Positions 52,953 to 62,813 of a stretch of DNA of 64,000 nt are shown here, in pieces (the first letter of the stretch is position 1; each line of letters starts with the position of its first letter). Under the pieces are notes generated by a model. That model had not been told where the DNA came from. It was given only the letters and a program-made list of their open reading frames with translations, and did not search any database. The position numbers and the translations under genes are program-made. This stretch comes from Inia geoffrensis (lineage: Eukaryota > Chordata > Mammalia > Artiodactyla > Iniidae): positions 103,604,368 to 103,668,367 of the forward strand of contig CM070899.1 of the NCBI GenBank assembly GCA_036417435.1, written 5' to 3'.

Positions 52953-54707
52953 ATGGTGCTTCCTGAAACAGCAAAAACACAAAGCTACAGAGCCTGGGGC
53001 ACTTCCACCTATGGTCTTACAGCTTCGGGAAATTCAAAGGGAAAAGATCCAGCCTCGCCAACGTTTGGGGCTCCTCTGTTTACAAGAATGCATACTAGGT
53101 TACCACGTAAATATCCCAGAAAGCGAAAAATGGATAAGGAAGCTGTGATACGTATGTACAATGGAATGTCACTCAGGAGTGCAATCAATGTCATCAGCCC
53201 CGTCGCAGCATAATGAGTAGACTTAGGAACGATGATTCTAAGGGAGGTAAAGGGCACGGAGAAAGAAACTTTTGATATCATAAGCTATCACTAACAGAGG
53301 TAAGGAAAACGTGGCTACGTATGAACATGATTAGAAAACAGAACAGAGTCTCACATTTGTAAAACTAACATATCCGTGCTTCAGGGGAATGCTGAGTTGG
53401 GGTGCTGCATACAACCAGAGATTGAAATTAGCACAGAGACCGTTCCATAAGCCAAATATGTCATAGACAGGACCTACTACTGGCTCAAAGAAATGGACTC
53501 AGCACCCCGTATTCAACGCATAGGAATATACCTGATGAGTCAGAATCTGAAAACCCAGGTACCGGTATGTCTCCACGAGAGACTCAAGCGTGTGTAGAGC
53601 GGCATAAACACAGCCGTGACTGTCCGCAAAACCCCATTATAAAAATAAATTTCGCCAACGAAACACAAAGACGGTGAAAGAGAGAGAATTTCTTAAATAA
53701 TTCGTTGAGGGCTTGTGATCAAACCTGGATTTCCCACATCTGCACCCACAGCTGGGTGATACATAAGGCTGGACACTTGGGGCTGAGAGGATTGATGAGG
53801 TTCGGTGAGCAAATGAGGATGCTCTGACCTAATGCTGCATGCTAGCCACTCAAAGGGCCCCAACTCTCCAGGTTGAAGGGATTCTTCCTGTAGGTAAAAC
53901 AGGCATGGGAAACCGAGAGGACGGTCCACCGCGTGATCGGGCAACGTTTCTAAAACGCATCTCAGTTTTCCTCCCCTCGTACTCGGGGTCGCCATTCCAG
54001 ACACCTTAATAAAAATCTCCCCGCTTGGAGAGTCAGGGCCCTTGATCTCCTGTTGGGCAGAGTTTGCAATTTCTGCAGAGGATGAACAGGAATAGGGAGA
54101 ACCAATGGGAGACTCGCTGTAGGTGTTTAGAGGGGCACATTTAACCCTTAGTTTCCCACCAGGAAGAAGAATTATGCAAAGACTCGGCGTGCCGTGCTGG
54201 AACCACCACAGTGGCTGAAGCCTTCCCGCGGTTTGAGGCCAGCTCCCAAGAAAGCGCGTTGAAAAAAGGAGCTCAGGGGCACTGCATTTCACAAACCTGC
54301 AGAGTTATAAAGGGCAACTATCGTCCAAAAATATATTGAAGTAAGACTGCAAAGAGGACTGGAAAGCGAGGCGCAATTGCAGGAAACTGGTTTCAGGAGG
54401 TAGATAGGAATTGCATTTAAAGCATAGGAAATGAGGCAGAACGTCGACAAAGATGCACTGCGCCAAAAAGGGCGTATGCTTTTTTTCCTGAATATATTCA
54501 GGAAAAAACGCATACGCCCTTTTTGGCCAACCGAGCAAGCGTGAAGTGGAAATCCGCGCTACAACGAAGTCTCTCTTCCCACCGGTCAAAAGAGACACCT
54601 GAAAATGATGTAAAAACCAGAAAGGCAGGAGAGGCCACGGAGATCAGGGAGCCTTGTTAGGCTGATGGGTGGGATGTAAATTGCCAACAGCCACTCTGGA
54701 GAGGTGA
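52953..54707 (+). repeat. Satellite monomer 31 (1,755 bp), diverging edge copy
   Basis: Length is conserved but divergence rises sharply from about 53,620. The palindrome (54459-54530) is degraded (CACTGCGCC at the left end and TTTTTTCCTG near the centre). The antisense frame 53693-54292 is still open despite about two dozen residue changes. Confidence 0.94.
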
Positions 54708-55254
54708 GTGGTGTTTCCTGAAACGTCGAAGAAACAAAGCTACCGAGCTTAGGGCACTTCCACGTATGGTCCTGCAGCATAGGGAATTTAAAAGTAAAAA
54801 GGTACAGCCACCCCAAAATTTGGGGCTGCTGTGTTTACAAGAATCTCGACTACGGTACCACTTAATTATCCCAGAAAGTGAAAAATGGATAAGGAAGCTG
54901 TGGTACTTACCTACAATGGAATGTCACTCAGGACTGCAATCAATGTCATCAGGCACGTAGCAGCATATTGAGTGGATTTACAAACGATGATTCTAAGTGA
55001 AATAAATCACACAGAGAAAGAAACTTATCTTAAGATATCTCTAATAGGGGGAAGGTAAACTGGGCCACACATGAACTGGATTACAAAACAGAACAGAGTC
55101 TCACATTTAGAAATGAAAGATATGCTTGCTTAAGGGGAAAGGTGAGTTGGGGAGCTGTATAAAACCAGAGATTGAAATTAGCACAGGTAGTGTTCCATAA
55201 GCCAAATATGTAATATACAAGACCTACTCCTTTCTCAACAAAATTGACTCAGCA
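54708..55254 (+). repeat. Satellite monomer 32, truncated at the array edge
   Basis: About 547 bp of strongly diverged monomer covering the L1-derived part, ending at GACTCAGCA where the L1 fragment begins. This copy is closer to L1 than the core monomers are; for example, it reads GTGGTACTTACCTACAATGG where core monomers read GTGATACGTACGTACAATGG. Confidence 0.93.
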
Positions 55255-55935
55255 ATGAGGTATCATCTCACACCTGGTATAGTGGGCATCATCAGAGTAT
55301 CTACAAACTACAAATACTGCAGAGGTTGTGGATAAAAGAACACTCTTCCACTGTTGGTGGGAATGTATATTGATACAGTCACTTTGGAGAACAATATGGT
55401 TGTTCTTTTAAAAACTAAACATAGAATTACCATGTGATCCAGCAGTCCCACTACTTTACATATACTCAGAGAAAACCAAAAATCGAAAGGACACATTCAC
55501 CACAATATTCTTTCCAGCACTATTCAGAATAGCCAGGGAATGGAAGCAACCTAAATGCCCAAAGATGGACGAATGGATAAGATGTGGTACATATATCAAA
55601 TGGAATATTACTCAGAAATAAAATGCAATGAATTTGTGTTATTTGTAGCAACATCGATGGATCTAGAGATTGTCCTACAGAGTGACGTAAGTCAAAGAGG
55701 AAAACAATTTTTTATATTAATGCATATATGTGGAACTTAGAAAAATGGTACAATTGAACCGGTTTGCAGGGCAGAAATAGAGACACAGATGTAGAGAACA
55801 AATGTATGGACACCGAGAGGGTAAAGCCGTGGTGGGGGTGGTGGTGGGAGGGGTTGGCAGGCTGAGATTGACATGTACACATTTATATGTATAGAATAGA
55901 TAAACAGTAAGAACCTACTGTATAGAAAAACAAAA
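55252..55935 (+). mobile_element. LINE-1 3' end, 5'-truncated (ORF2 C-terminus and 3' UTR)
   Basis: The fragment starts at GCAATGAGGTATCATCTCAC, the L1 ORF2 stretch usual in truncated mammalian L1s. It continues through TGTTGGTGGGAATGTATA, the ATGGAATATTACTCAG block near 55599, and the ORF2 stop at about 55738-55740. The 3' UTR carries AGGGCAGAAATAGAGACACAG, close to the consensus GACACAGA type, and ends GAACCTACTGTATAG, a cetartiodactyl-type end. ORF2 is interrupted by stops, so the copy is dead. It begins three bases (GCA) inside the satellite edge, a microhomology junction. Confidence 0.93.
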
Positions 55936-56098
55936 TTAAATTTAAAAAAATAAATATAATTTAAAAAAAACAGAAAAAAGATATTCCCTTCACATACATG
56001 TATTTATATGAATGAATTATTTCCATGCTTATATGTATAAATACAAAAAAGAGAAATAAAATCTACCTTGAACCAAAAAATAAAAAAAAAAAAAAAGA
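55936..56098 (+). repeat. A-rich tails and low-complexity DNA after the L1
   Basis: Two A-rich runs (55,936-55,980 and about 56,078-56,098) flank about 95 bp of AT-rich DNA containing an AATAAA at about 56,054. The second run may be the true poly(A) tail and the first an internal 3' UTR A-run. I could not recognise a target-site duplication. Confidence 0.7.
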
Positions 56099-57289
56099 GA
56101 ACCCAGCAGTTATACAGAGGAAAACCTTATCAGGGCACTTGCTTCAGTGGTAAACAATTCTGAAGTTGGTCACAGCTGGGGAATCGTCTCCCTTGCAGCC
56201 AGCAAACCCCCGCCACAAGGAGCGTCCTCATTGTAAAGGTGAGGGACCGTGCCGAGGCGTCTGTGAGTAAACGTGAGCTGAGCCCCGGGTCAGCTGCTGC
56301 TGAACTGTTCCCACCCTTGCCAGGTAAAACACCTGAATATATACAAGGATTTGAAGGCCTACAGGAAGGGCGGTGGCGCCACCCCAGCGACAGCACACAG
56401 GCCGACTTGGTGCCTGCAGGCCAGCCAGGATGGTCCTGGCCCCGGGCACTCTTCTGGAATCTTTCCATTTCCATGCCTGAGATACCCCTCCTGTCCAGGC
56501 CCCCACTGCTTTTTTCCTTCCTCACCTCTGCCCGGGGAAAAATTCCAGTGGCAGTTATGGGTGACACATCCTCTTCTTTAGCAGGTAGCAGCTTGGCAAC
56601 TCCTGCAGAAAGTCCGGCAGTGCCCCACTCACACCGGGCCACCCACAGAGCCGTGGCCCGTCACTCCCTCCCAGCAGCCCGGCCCCGACACTGCTGACGG
56701 GGCAGAGAATATGACGTCAGGCACAGCTGCAGGGGCTCTTGCTGCCTGGAACGGTGTTTATATTGACCTCAACCCAGGCACACCTGGGGAGGGGCTGGCC
56801 GGCAGGGTCAGGCATCCCAGATCAACCAATTCTCATCCCTCAGGGGATCACATTGCAGAAATTGGACCTTGCTGAACCGGCCAGGTCCAAGGAACAGGTG
56901 TGGGCTCCTGAGAGTCAGGATAGACAAGGGGCTGCAGCTATGCCTTGCTTTCTAATCATTTTATCTGGCTCATGAGTGGGAGACAATTTCAAGAAGACCC
57001 TCCCCTAATGAGAGGAACCCAGAAGTCAGGGAGGGGAGGGGGTGGTGAGTGGAGAGAGAGGCCTGGTGCCCCAGCTGCAGTGGAAGTCTCTGGAAGGCCA
57101 GGCAGAGGGTGGCCACACAGAGTGATGCCCAGAGTCACAGACCTTTAGGAGCTGCTGTTTCTTAGTTCAAGTCCTGCTCTGAGGTTCTCTGTGTCAGTTC
57201 TGAGTGACAGGGGAGGAGGGGGTGCTCTACAATGAGGGCTATGTGCACGATTCCTGTGTGCCCAGCACGGCCAGTGTACCTTCCCTGGG
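56099..57289. other. GC-rich single-copy-looking DNA, no gene recognised
   Basis: Not satellite, not L1. It is GC-rich with moderate CpG and contains a TGACGTCA element near 56,711. Overlapping open frames on both strands (for example 56,130-56,642 minus and 56,239-56,697 plus) have no domain I recognise, and the frames overlap as expected for GC-rich noncoding DNA. It could be old subtelomeric unique DNA, a decayed retroelement or a pseudogene fragment. Confidence 0.5.
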
Positions 57290-57553
57290 GAGCTCTGTAT
57301 CCTGGGAAGGGCTGGACCACGAGAGCCACATGGGCTGCTGGATAGCTGCACAGTTGAGCTCCATACCCTGGCAGGTGTCTGACCACGAGAGCCCCGTGGG
57401 CTCCTGGTGACCTGCCCAGGTGAGCTCCATATCCTTGGAATGGCATGAGCATGAGAGCCCAGTTGTCTGCTGGGGACCTGACAAGATGAGCTCCATATCC
57501 TGGGATTAGCCTGACCACGAGAGCCCCGTGGGCTGCTGGGGACCTGATAAAGG
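57290..57553. repeat. Minisatellite, 66-bp unit, four copies
   Basis: Copies start at 57290, 57356, 57422 and 57488 with GAGCTC(C/T)(A/G)TA and continue through ACCACGAGAGCC and TGGGCTGCTGG. Unit length is exactly 66 bp with substitutions only. Because 66 is divisible by three, reading frames stay open across the block on both strands, which explains the repetitive open frames at 57,145-57,591 (minus) and 57,204-57,410 (plus). Confidence 0.92.
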
Positions 57554-57599
57554 ATGTCAGGACAGCCAGTGAAGCCACCGAGGATATACATCCAGTAGT

Positions 57600-58370
57600 T
57601 CCTAATTCTTACACCCTGCTGGTCATTCTACCATCCACCAGGACATGGTATTCTGTATTAGACTTCAATGATGCCTTCTTCTGTATTCCATTAGTCCCAG
57701 AGTCACAAGAAATTTTGGTTTGTGAGTGGTAGGACTCAGCATACAACAAAAACAATACTGCTAGGCCGTCCTGCCCCAAGGGTTCAAAAATTTCCACACC
57801 ATCTTTGGGGAAACATTAGCTAAACACCTAAAAGTTCTATCTCTGGAAAAGGGAACCCTCCTTCAATATACAAATGACATTCTGATTGCCAGCCCTACTA
57901 AGGAGGCCTCTGAACCACCTAGCCAATAAAAGATAGAAGGTGTCCAAGGAAAAGCTCAAATATCACAGACTGAAGTGTCCTGCCTGGGCTTCATTCTCAC
58001 AGAAGGTCTAAGCCCATCCCAGGAAAGGGAAGAAACCATTTGCAGCCTTACCCCTTCTAAAATTTGAAGACAGCTTAGGGGTTCCTGGGGAGGTCGGGGT
58101 TTGCTGCATCTGGATCCCTAACTACATTCTAATAGCTGGGTCTCTATATGAAACACTGAAAGGAAAAGATGATGATCCTTTTGAATAGAATCCAGAAGCA
58201 GATTTTCAAGAATGGAAAGAGCAGTCAATTCAGACACTTGCCCTGGACCTCCCTAATTTAGCCAAACCATTTGACCTTTACATTCCCGGTCAAAGGTGAA
58301 TCGCCGTTGGAGTATGAGTGCAAAAACTGGGACCATTTGAAATGGAACAATGCAAGAATGCCCTCCAGGT
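57600..58370 (+). pseudogene. Endogenous retrovirus pol remnant (reverse transcriptase, start of RNase H)
   Basis: Conceptual translation gives gammaretrovirus-like reverse transcriptase motifs. The motif A region (V-L-D-F, at 57,655-57,666, keeping its Asp codon) is followed by a P-Q-G-F-type stretch near 57,776. The active-site box near 57,867-57,878 has changed from Y-V-D-D to Y-T-N-D. Near 58,236-58,300 there is an L-A-x-P-F-D-L-type segment found at the RT-RNase H connection. The motif A and active-site boxes lie in different frames and stops are present, so the copy is frameshifted and inactive. Assignment is by motif recall, not by search. Confidence 0.72.
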
Positions 58371-58829
58371 AAGATAAACTACGGTCACCAATGGCTTGGC
58401 CCGCCGCCCCATCCGGCCAGGGTACTGGGGGTATCTAAAAACCTGGAAAACAGCAGCCCACAAATCCAGCTCCCTCCTAAGGGAAAAGGACCCCACGTGG
58501 TGATCCTAACTACCCACCATGCCCTGAAGTTGCAGGGGTCACTCCGTGAGCACACTGACCTCGGGTTAGGAGGCCCTCCATGTCCAACCTCCAGAGAGAC
58601 AACCGGGAGCAACGGGCCCCCAGGACGACTCGTGTGACCATGACTTTCCCTGGAGTTTCTCTCAGCAAACAACAAGAGTGTGCCCCAAAAGAGCAGACTA
58701 CAGCTTGCAGGACTTATTGCACCCAGGGGAGGGTTAATAAGCTTGGCAGGGGAACCGTATATCACGCTGTCACCATAGAAAAGCCTACAGACACCGCAGT
58801 GACGGCGGCCAATGAGACTGGCTTGACTC
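58371..58829 (+). pseudogene. ERV remnant with integrase C-terminal fragment
   Basis: The segment near 58,480-58,545 translates to a G-P-H/Y-x-V-x-L-T-T type motif followed by A-L-K-L, resembling the end of gammaretroviral integrase. Most of RNase H, the integrase core and the env surface domain are absent between this and its neighbours, so large deletions have collapsed the provirus. The rest of the segment (58,560-58,829) I cannot assign. Confidence 0.5.
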
Positions 58830-58985
58830 CTGGTTACTTCAAAAGGCCATTGACTCAGTGGCCATCATGGTCCTGGATCACCACCGGCCCTGGACTGTCT
58901 GGGAGTTGAACAGGCAGGGCTCTGACACCTGGTGCTGTTTGTATGTTAATTCAGGGGCCTAACTGAAGAAAGAACAGACTACCGG
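58830..58985 (+). pseudogene. ERV env transmembrane-subunit remnant
   Basis: Translation shows a D-S-V-A stretch followed by a V-L-D block and a Cys-Cys motif (TGCTGT near 58,932) before a V-N-S-G segment. These match the order of the conserved heptad/Cys region of gamma-type retroviral TM proteins. A stop occurs in the middle of the recognisable stretch, so no envelope protein can be made. Confidence 0.6.
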
Positions 58986-59967
58986 TCAGAGCATCTAAGA
59001 TGGCAGAAACCATCAGCCTAAGGTGGCCGAACAAATGTGGGGCAGGGTAAAACCGGCTACCCCCCCCACCAGCGTCTCTGCACATCTCTTTCCTGGACCC
59101 TTAAAGGCCATTAGAATCTATAACACTTCCAATGCTGGCGCTGAGGCGTACGAGCAGTGACGCAGGAGGCCTAGGGACAATCAACCTCACCCGGAGGCTG
59201 CTGGGAAGAAGTTCTGCCCCTCCCTACGAGTATGAGGACTCCCAACTCAGCACGAAGCAGTTACAGAAGAGGGGTCTGCAACCACAGTGCCCCAAGAATG
59301 AGGAATGGGACAAAAGACAGAGGAGTGGTCTGTCACTGGCAAAACCCATGAAAAATTCCTGGGAGATAAAAATAGAATCTGGGCAATAAAATAAAGTCTA
59401 ACATTTTTTTTTCCCTCTGTGCTTTGTCTAATTTCACTTGCTCCTAGGGTTCCGCATGCAGAGGTCCCACACCCGGCACGTCAGACCCCATTTCCTAATG
59501 CACAATGTCTGGGTCGACACTTCAGATCCCGGGGCACCATGCAGACTCGGCGACATAGAGACTCAGCTGCAGCCAACCCGGCCCTCGAGACCTCCGCCCC
59601 TCCCTCCTGCTGATGCTGCTGGGATCCCTACACAGCAGCCCAGAAACACCACCCGCGGGGTAGCGCATGCTCCCATCTCTCCATTCTCTGATCAAAATAT
59701 AAAGTTTCCCTTGTTTCTGAACAAAACTCAGTATCAATCTGTTGGCTCCAATGACACTGGGCAAGGGAAGCCTTGTTGGAGCCCACTCTGGAGAATCAGT
59801 AACAGAAATTGAGAACATTGTAACTTGACTGAACACATGTGTGAGCCAAACTGTAATTAACATAGAGCAGTGTATAAGGCTCGGGTAAAATAAGATGTTT
59901 CTAACACTTCCATTTGATATTTCCATCACTGTATATGAAACACAGGGGCACTACAATTCACCCATTG
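58986..59967 (+). other. Possible ERV 3' end or LTR-like DNA; otherwise unassigned
   Basis: It follows the env remnant and contains AATAAAATAAAG at 59,386-59,397, a T-run, then a GC-rich part, then ATATAAAGTTTCCC near 59,698. The order of a polyadenylation signal after ERV genes is suggestive of an LTR, but I could not delimit TG...CA ends or find a second LTR. Open frames here (59,419-59,929, both strands) are short, overlapping and unrecognised. Confidence 0.3.
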
Positions 59968-62427
59968 CCTAACCCTAAACCTAACCCTAACCCTAATCCT
60001 AACCACAAAACTTACATTAACCCTTAAACTACACAGTACCCTAATCCTAACCTGTACACTAACACTAACACATAACCTAACACGTACCCAAACACTAACC
60101 CGTTGTCGTACCCTAAACTGCAACCTGAAACGTACCCGTTCCCGAACACTAACCCTAAATTTAAACCTAACACTTATCCTAAGCCTTCCCCTAAACAGTA
60201 CCATAATCCTAACCCGTACACTAACACTAAACTGTACCCTAACATGTACCCTAAACCTAACACGTTGTGGTACCCTAAACTGTACACTAAACCATACACG
60301 TTCCCAAATCTTAACACTAAACCTAAACCTAACCCTTACCATAAGCCTTACCCTAACCCATACCCTAATCCTAACCCGTTCACTAACACTAACCTGTACC
60401 CTAAAACGTACGCTAACCCTAAATCATTGTATTCTAACCTGTATGCTAAACCATACCCGATCCCTAAACCTAACCCTAGTCCAAACCCTAAACCGAAACC
60501 TTACCCGAAGCCTTACCCTAACCCGTATCCTAACCCTAAGCCATACACTAACACTAACCTGTACCCTAACACGTACGCTAACCCTAAATCTTTGACGTAC
60601 GCTAACCCTAAATCGTTGACGTACGCTAACCCTAAATCGTTGACATACGCTAACCCTAAACCGCTGCCGTACCCTAACCTGTACCCTAAACCATCCCGAT
60701 TCCCTAACCCTAACCCTAACCCTTACCCGAAGCCTTACCCTAACCCATACCCTAATCCTAACCCGTACAATAACCCTAAAACGTATGCTAACCTTAAACC
60801 GTTGTCGTACACTAACATGTACCCTAAACCGTCCCCATTCCCTAACCCTAAACCTAACCCTAACGCTAACCCTACCCCTTTCCCGAAACCTTAACCTAAC
60901 CCGTACCCTAATCCTAACCTGTACACTAACACTAACCTGTACCCAGACACGTATGCAAACCCTAAACCGTTGTCGTATCCTAACCTATACCCTATTATGT
61001 CCCCTTTCCCTAACCCTAACGCTAACCCTAACCCTAAACCTAACCCTTACTGGAAGCCTTACCTTAACCCGTACCCTAATCCTAACCCATACACTAACAC
61101 TAACCCATACCCTAAAACATAGGCGAACACTAAACCATTGTCGTACCCTAACCTGTACCCTAAACCATACCCGTTCCCTAACCCTAACACTAACCATAAC
61201 CCTAACACTAAACCTTACCCGAAGCCTTACCCTAACCCGAACCCTAATCATAACCCGTACACTAACACTAACCCATACCCTAACATGTACGGTAACCCTA
61301 AACTGTTGTCGTACCCTAACTTGTACCCTAAAGCATCCCCATTCCCAAACCCTAACCCTAACCCTAACCCTAAACTGTACCCTAAACCGTCCACGTTCCC
61401 GAAACTTAACCCTAATACTAACCCTTACCCTAAACCTTACCCGAAGTCCTACCTTAACCTGTAACTTAATCCTAACCCGTACACTAACACTAACCAATAC
61501 CCTAACACGTATGCTAATCCTAAACCATTGTCGTACCCTAACCTGTACTCTAAACCATCCCAGTTCCCTAACCTTAGCCCTAAACCTAACACTAACCCTA
61601 ACCCTAACACTTACCTGAAGCCTTCCCCTAACCCGTACCCCAATCCTAACCCATACACGAACACTAAACCATACCCTAACACGTACGCTAACCCTAAACC
61701 GTTGTTTTAACTTAACCTGTACCCTAAACCGTACCTCTTCCCTAACCCTAACCCTAACTGTAACCCTAACACTAAACCTTACCCGAAGCCTTACCCTAAC
61801 CCGTTCCCTAATCCTAACACGTACACTAACACTAACCCGTACTCTAACACGTACGCTAACACTAAACCGTTATCGTACCCTAAACTGTACCCTAAACATT
61901 TCCCATTCCCTAACCCTAACACTAACAATAACCCTAAACCTAACTCTTAACCCGAAGCCTTACCCTAAACCATACACTAATCCTAACTGATAAACACTAA
62001 CCCGCACCCTAACACGTATGCTAAGACTAAACCAGTGTCGTACCCTAAACTGTACCCTAAAACGTCCCCGTTCCCTAACCCTAACACTAACACTTAGCTG
62101 AAGCCTTACCCTAACCCATAACCTGATACTAAGCCGTACCCTAACACGTACGCGAAAACTAAACCGTTGTCGTATCCTAATCTATACCCTCAAACGTCCC
62201 AATTCCCTAACCCTAAAACTAACCCTAACCCTAAGCCTTACCCAAAGCCTTGCCCTAATCCGTACCCTAATCCTAACCCGTACCCTAACACGTACTGTAA
62301 CCCTAAACAGTTTTCGTACCCTAAACTGTACCCTAAAACTTCCCCGTTCCCTAACACTAACCCTAACGCTAAACCTAATCCTAACACTTACCTGAAGGCT
62401 TACCCTAACACGAACCTGAATTCTAAC
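59968..62427. repeat. Degenerate telomere-like (CCCTAA) block
   Basis: Nearly 2.5 kb in which almost every six bases is CCCTAA or a variant (CCGTAC, CCTAAA, ACTAAC, CCGTTG, ACGTAC). Only the first about 40 bp is close to canonical. The hexamer register is largely kept. The variants are not random: a set ending in CCGTTGTCGTACCC recurs every 162-168 bp, so the block is a higher-order repeat. The C-rich strand is the plus strand, so G-rich telomere sequence is on the minus strand. It is interstitial here. Long open frames on both strands (263 codons at 60,103, 277 at 60,785) come from the stop-free phases of the hexamer. Confidence 0.95.
60571..60666. repeat. 24-bp local tandem repeat inside the telomere-like block, four copies
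   Basis: Copies at 60571, 60595, 60619 and 60643 each read A-C-(G/A)-T-A-C-G-C-T-A-A-C-C-C-T-A-A-A and then T/C-C-(T/G)-(T/C)-T-G. The step is exactly four hexamers, so it arose without leaving the six-base register. Confidence 0.93.
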
Positions 62428-62745
62428 GATGATTCTAAATGAAGTAAATCACACAGAAAAAGAAACTTTTCATAAGATATCAGAAATAGAGAGAATGTAA
62501 ACTTGGCTACACATGAACTGAATTACAAAAGAGAACAGTCTCACATTTAGAAAACAAACATATTCTTTCTTAAAGCAAAAGTTCAGTTAGGGTGCTTCAC
62601 AAAACAAGATATTGAAATTAGCTCAGATACCTTTCCATAAGCCAAATATATAATAGACAAGACATACTCCTTACTCAACGAAATAGACTCAAAAACCCAT
62701 ATTCAACAGACAGGAATATACCTGAATAGTAAGAATCTTAAAACC

Positions 62746-62747
62746 TA

Positions 62748-62813
<66 letters not shown>

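Larger units (their letters stand above)
1..55254 (+). repeat. Tandem satellite (macrosatellite) array, about 1.75-kb monomer
   Basis: The sequence repeats head to tail, without inversion, with a period of 1,742-1,755 bp; the conserved site ATGGTGCTTCC recurs at 464, 2215, 3957, 5711, 7464 and so on to 52953. I use that site as an arbitrary monomer start. There are 31 full monomers. Core monomers differ from each other by roughly a few per cent, and duplicated pairs by much less. Length is explained by three things: the centre of a palindrome (60 to 72 bp), a 4-bp GAGA indel in the GTGAAAGAGAGAGAATTT stretch, and sporadic 1-2-bp deletions. The period and companion sequences fit the common cetacean satellite as I remember it (inference). 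No protein-coding role is supported. An alternative is a lineage-specific subtelomeric macrosatellite of another cetartiodactyl. Confidence 0.97.

Noticed and set aside
464..54707. Other recurring short open frames (60-152 codons) in the array
   Set aside because: They overlap each other on both strands, several start at GTG, and part of them lies in L1 ORF2-derived DNA in the wrong frame or runs through the palindrome.
1..55254. CRISPR-like or prokaryotic repeat system
   Set aside because: The repeats are 1.75 kb and contiguous without spacers, and the window contains L1, ERV and telomere-like DNA, so it is a mammalian genome.
55555..55740. Short open frame as an independent gene
   Set aside because: It is the C-terminal end of L1 ORF2 in a dead, truncated copy.
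56130..56697. Overlapping 152-170-codon frames as a real gene
   Set aside because: Open on both strands in GC-rich DNA, no domain, and no convincing exon structure.
60985..61497. Val-Arg-rich frame on the minus strand
   Set aside because: Same hexamer read on the other strand.
60103..61618. Proteins of 263 and 277 codons rich in Pro-Asn or Leu-Thr
   Set aside because: They are the stop-free phases of a degenerate CCCTAA hexamer; composition follows directly from the repeat.
59968..62427. Functional chromosome end
   Set aside because: Hexamers are too degenerate, and satellite sequence continues on the far side, so the block is interstitial.
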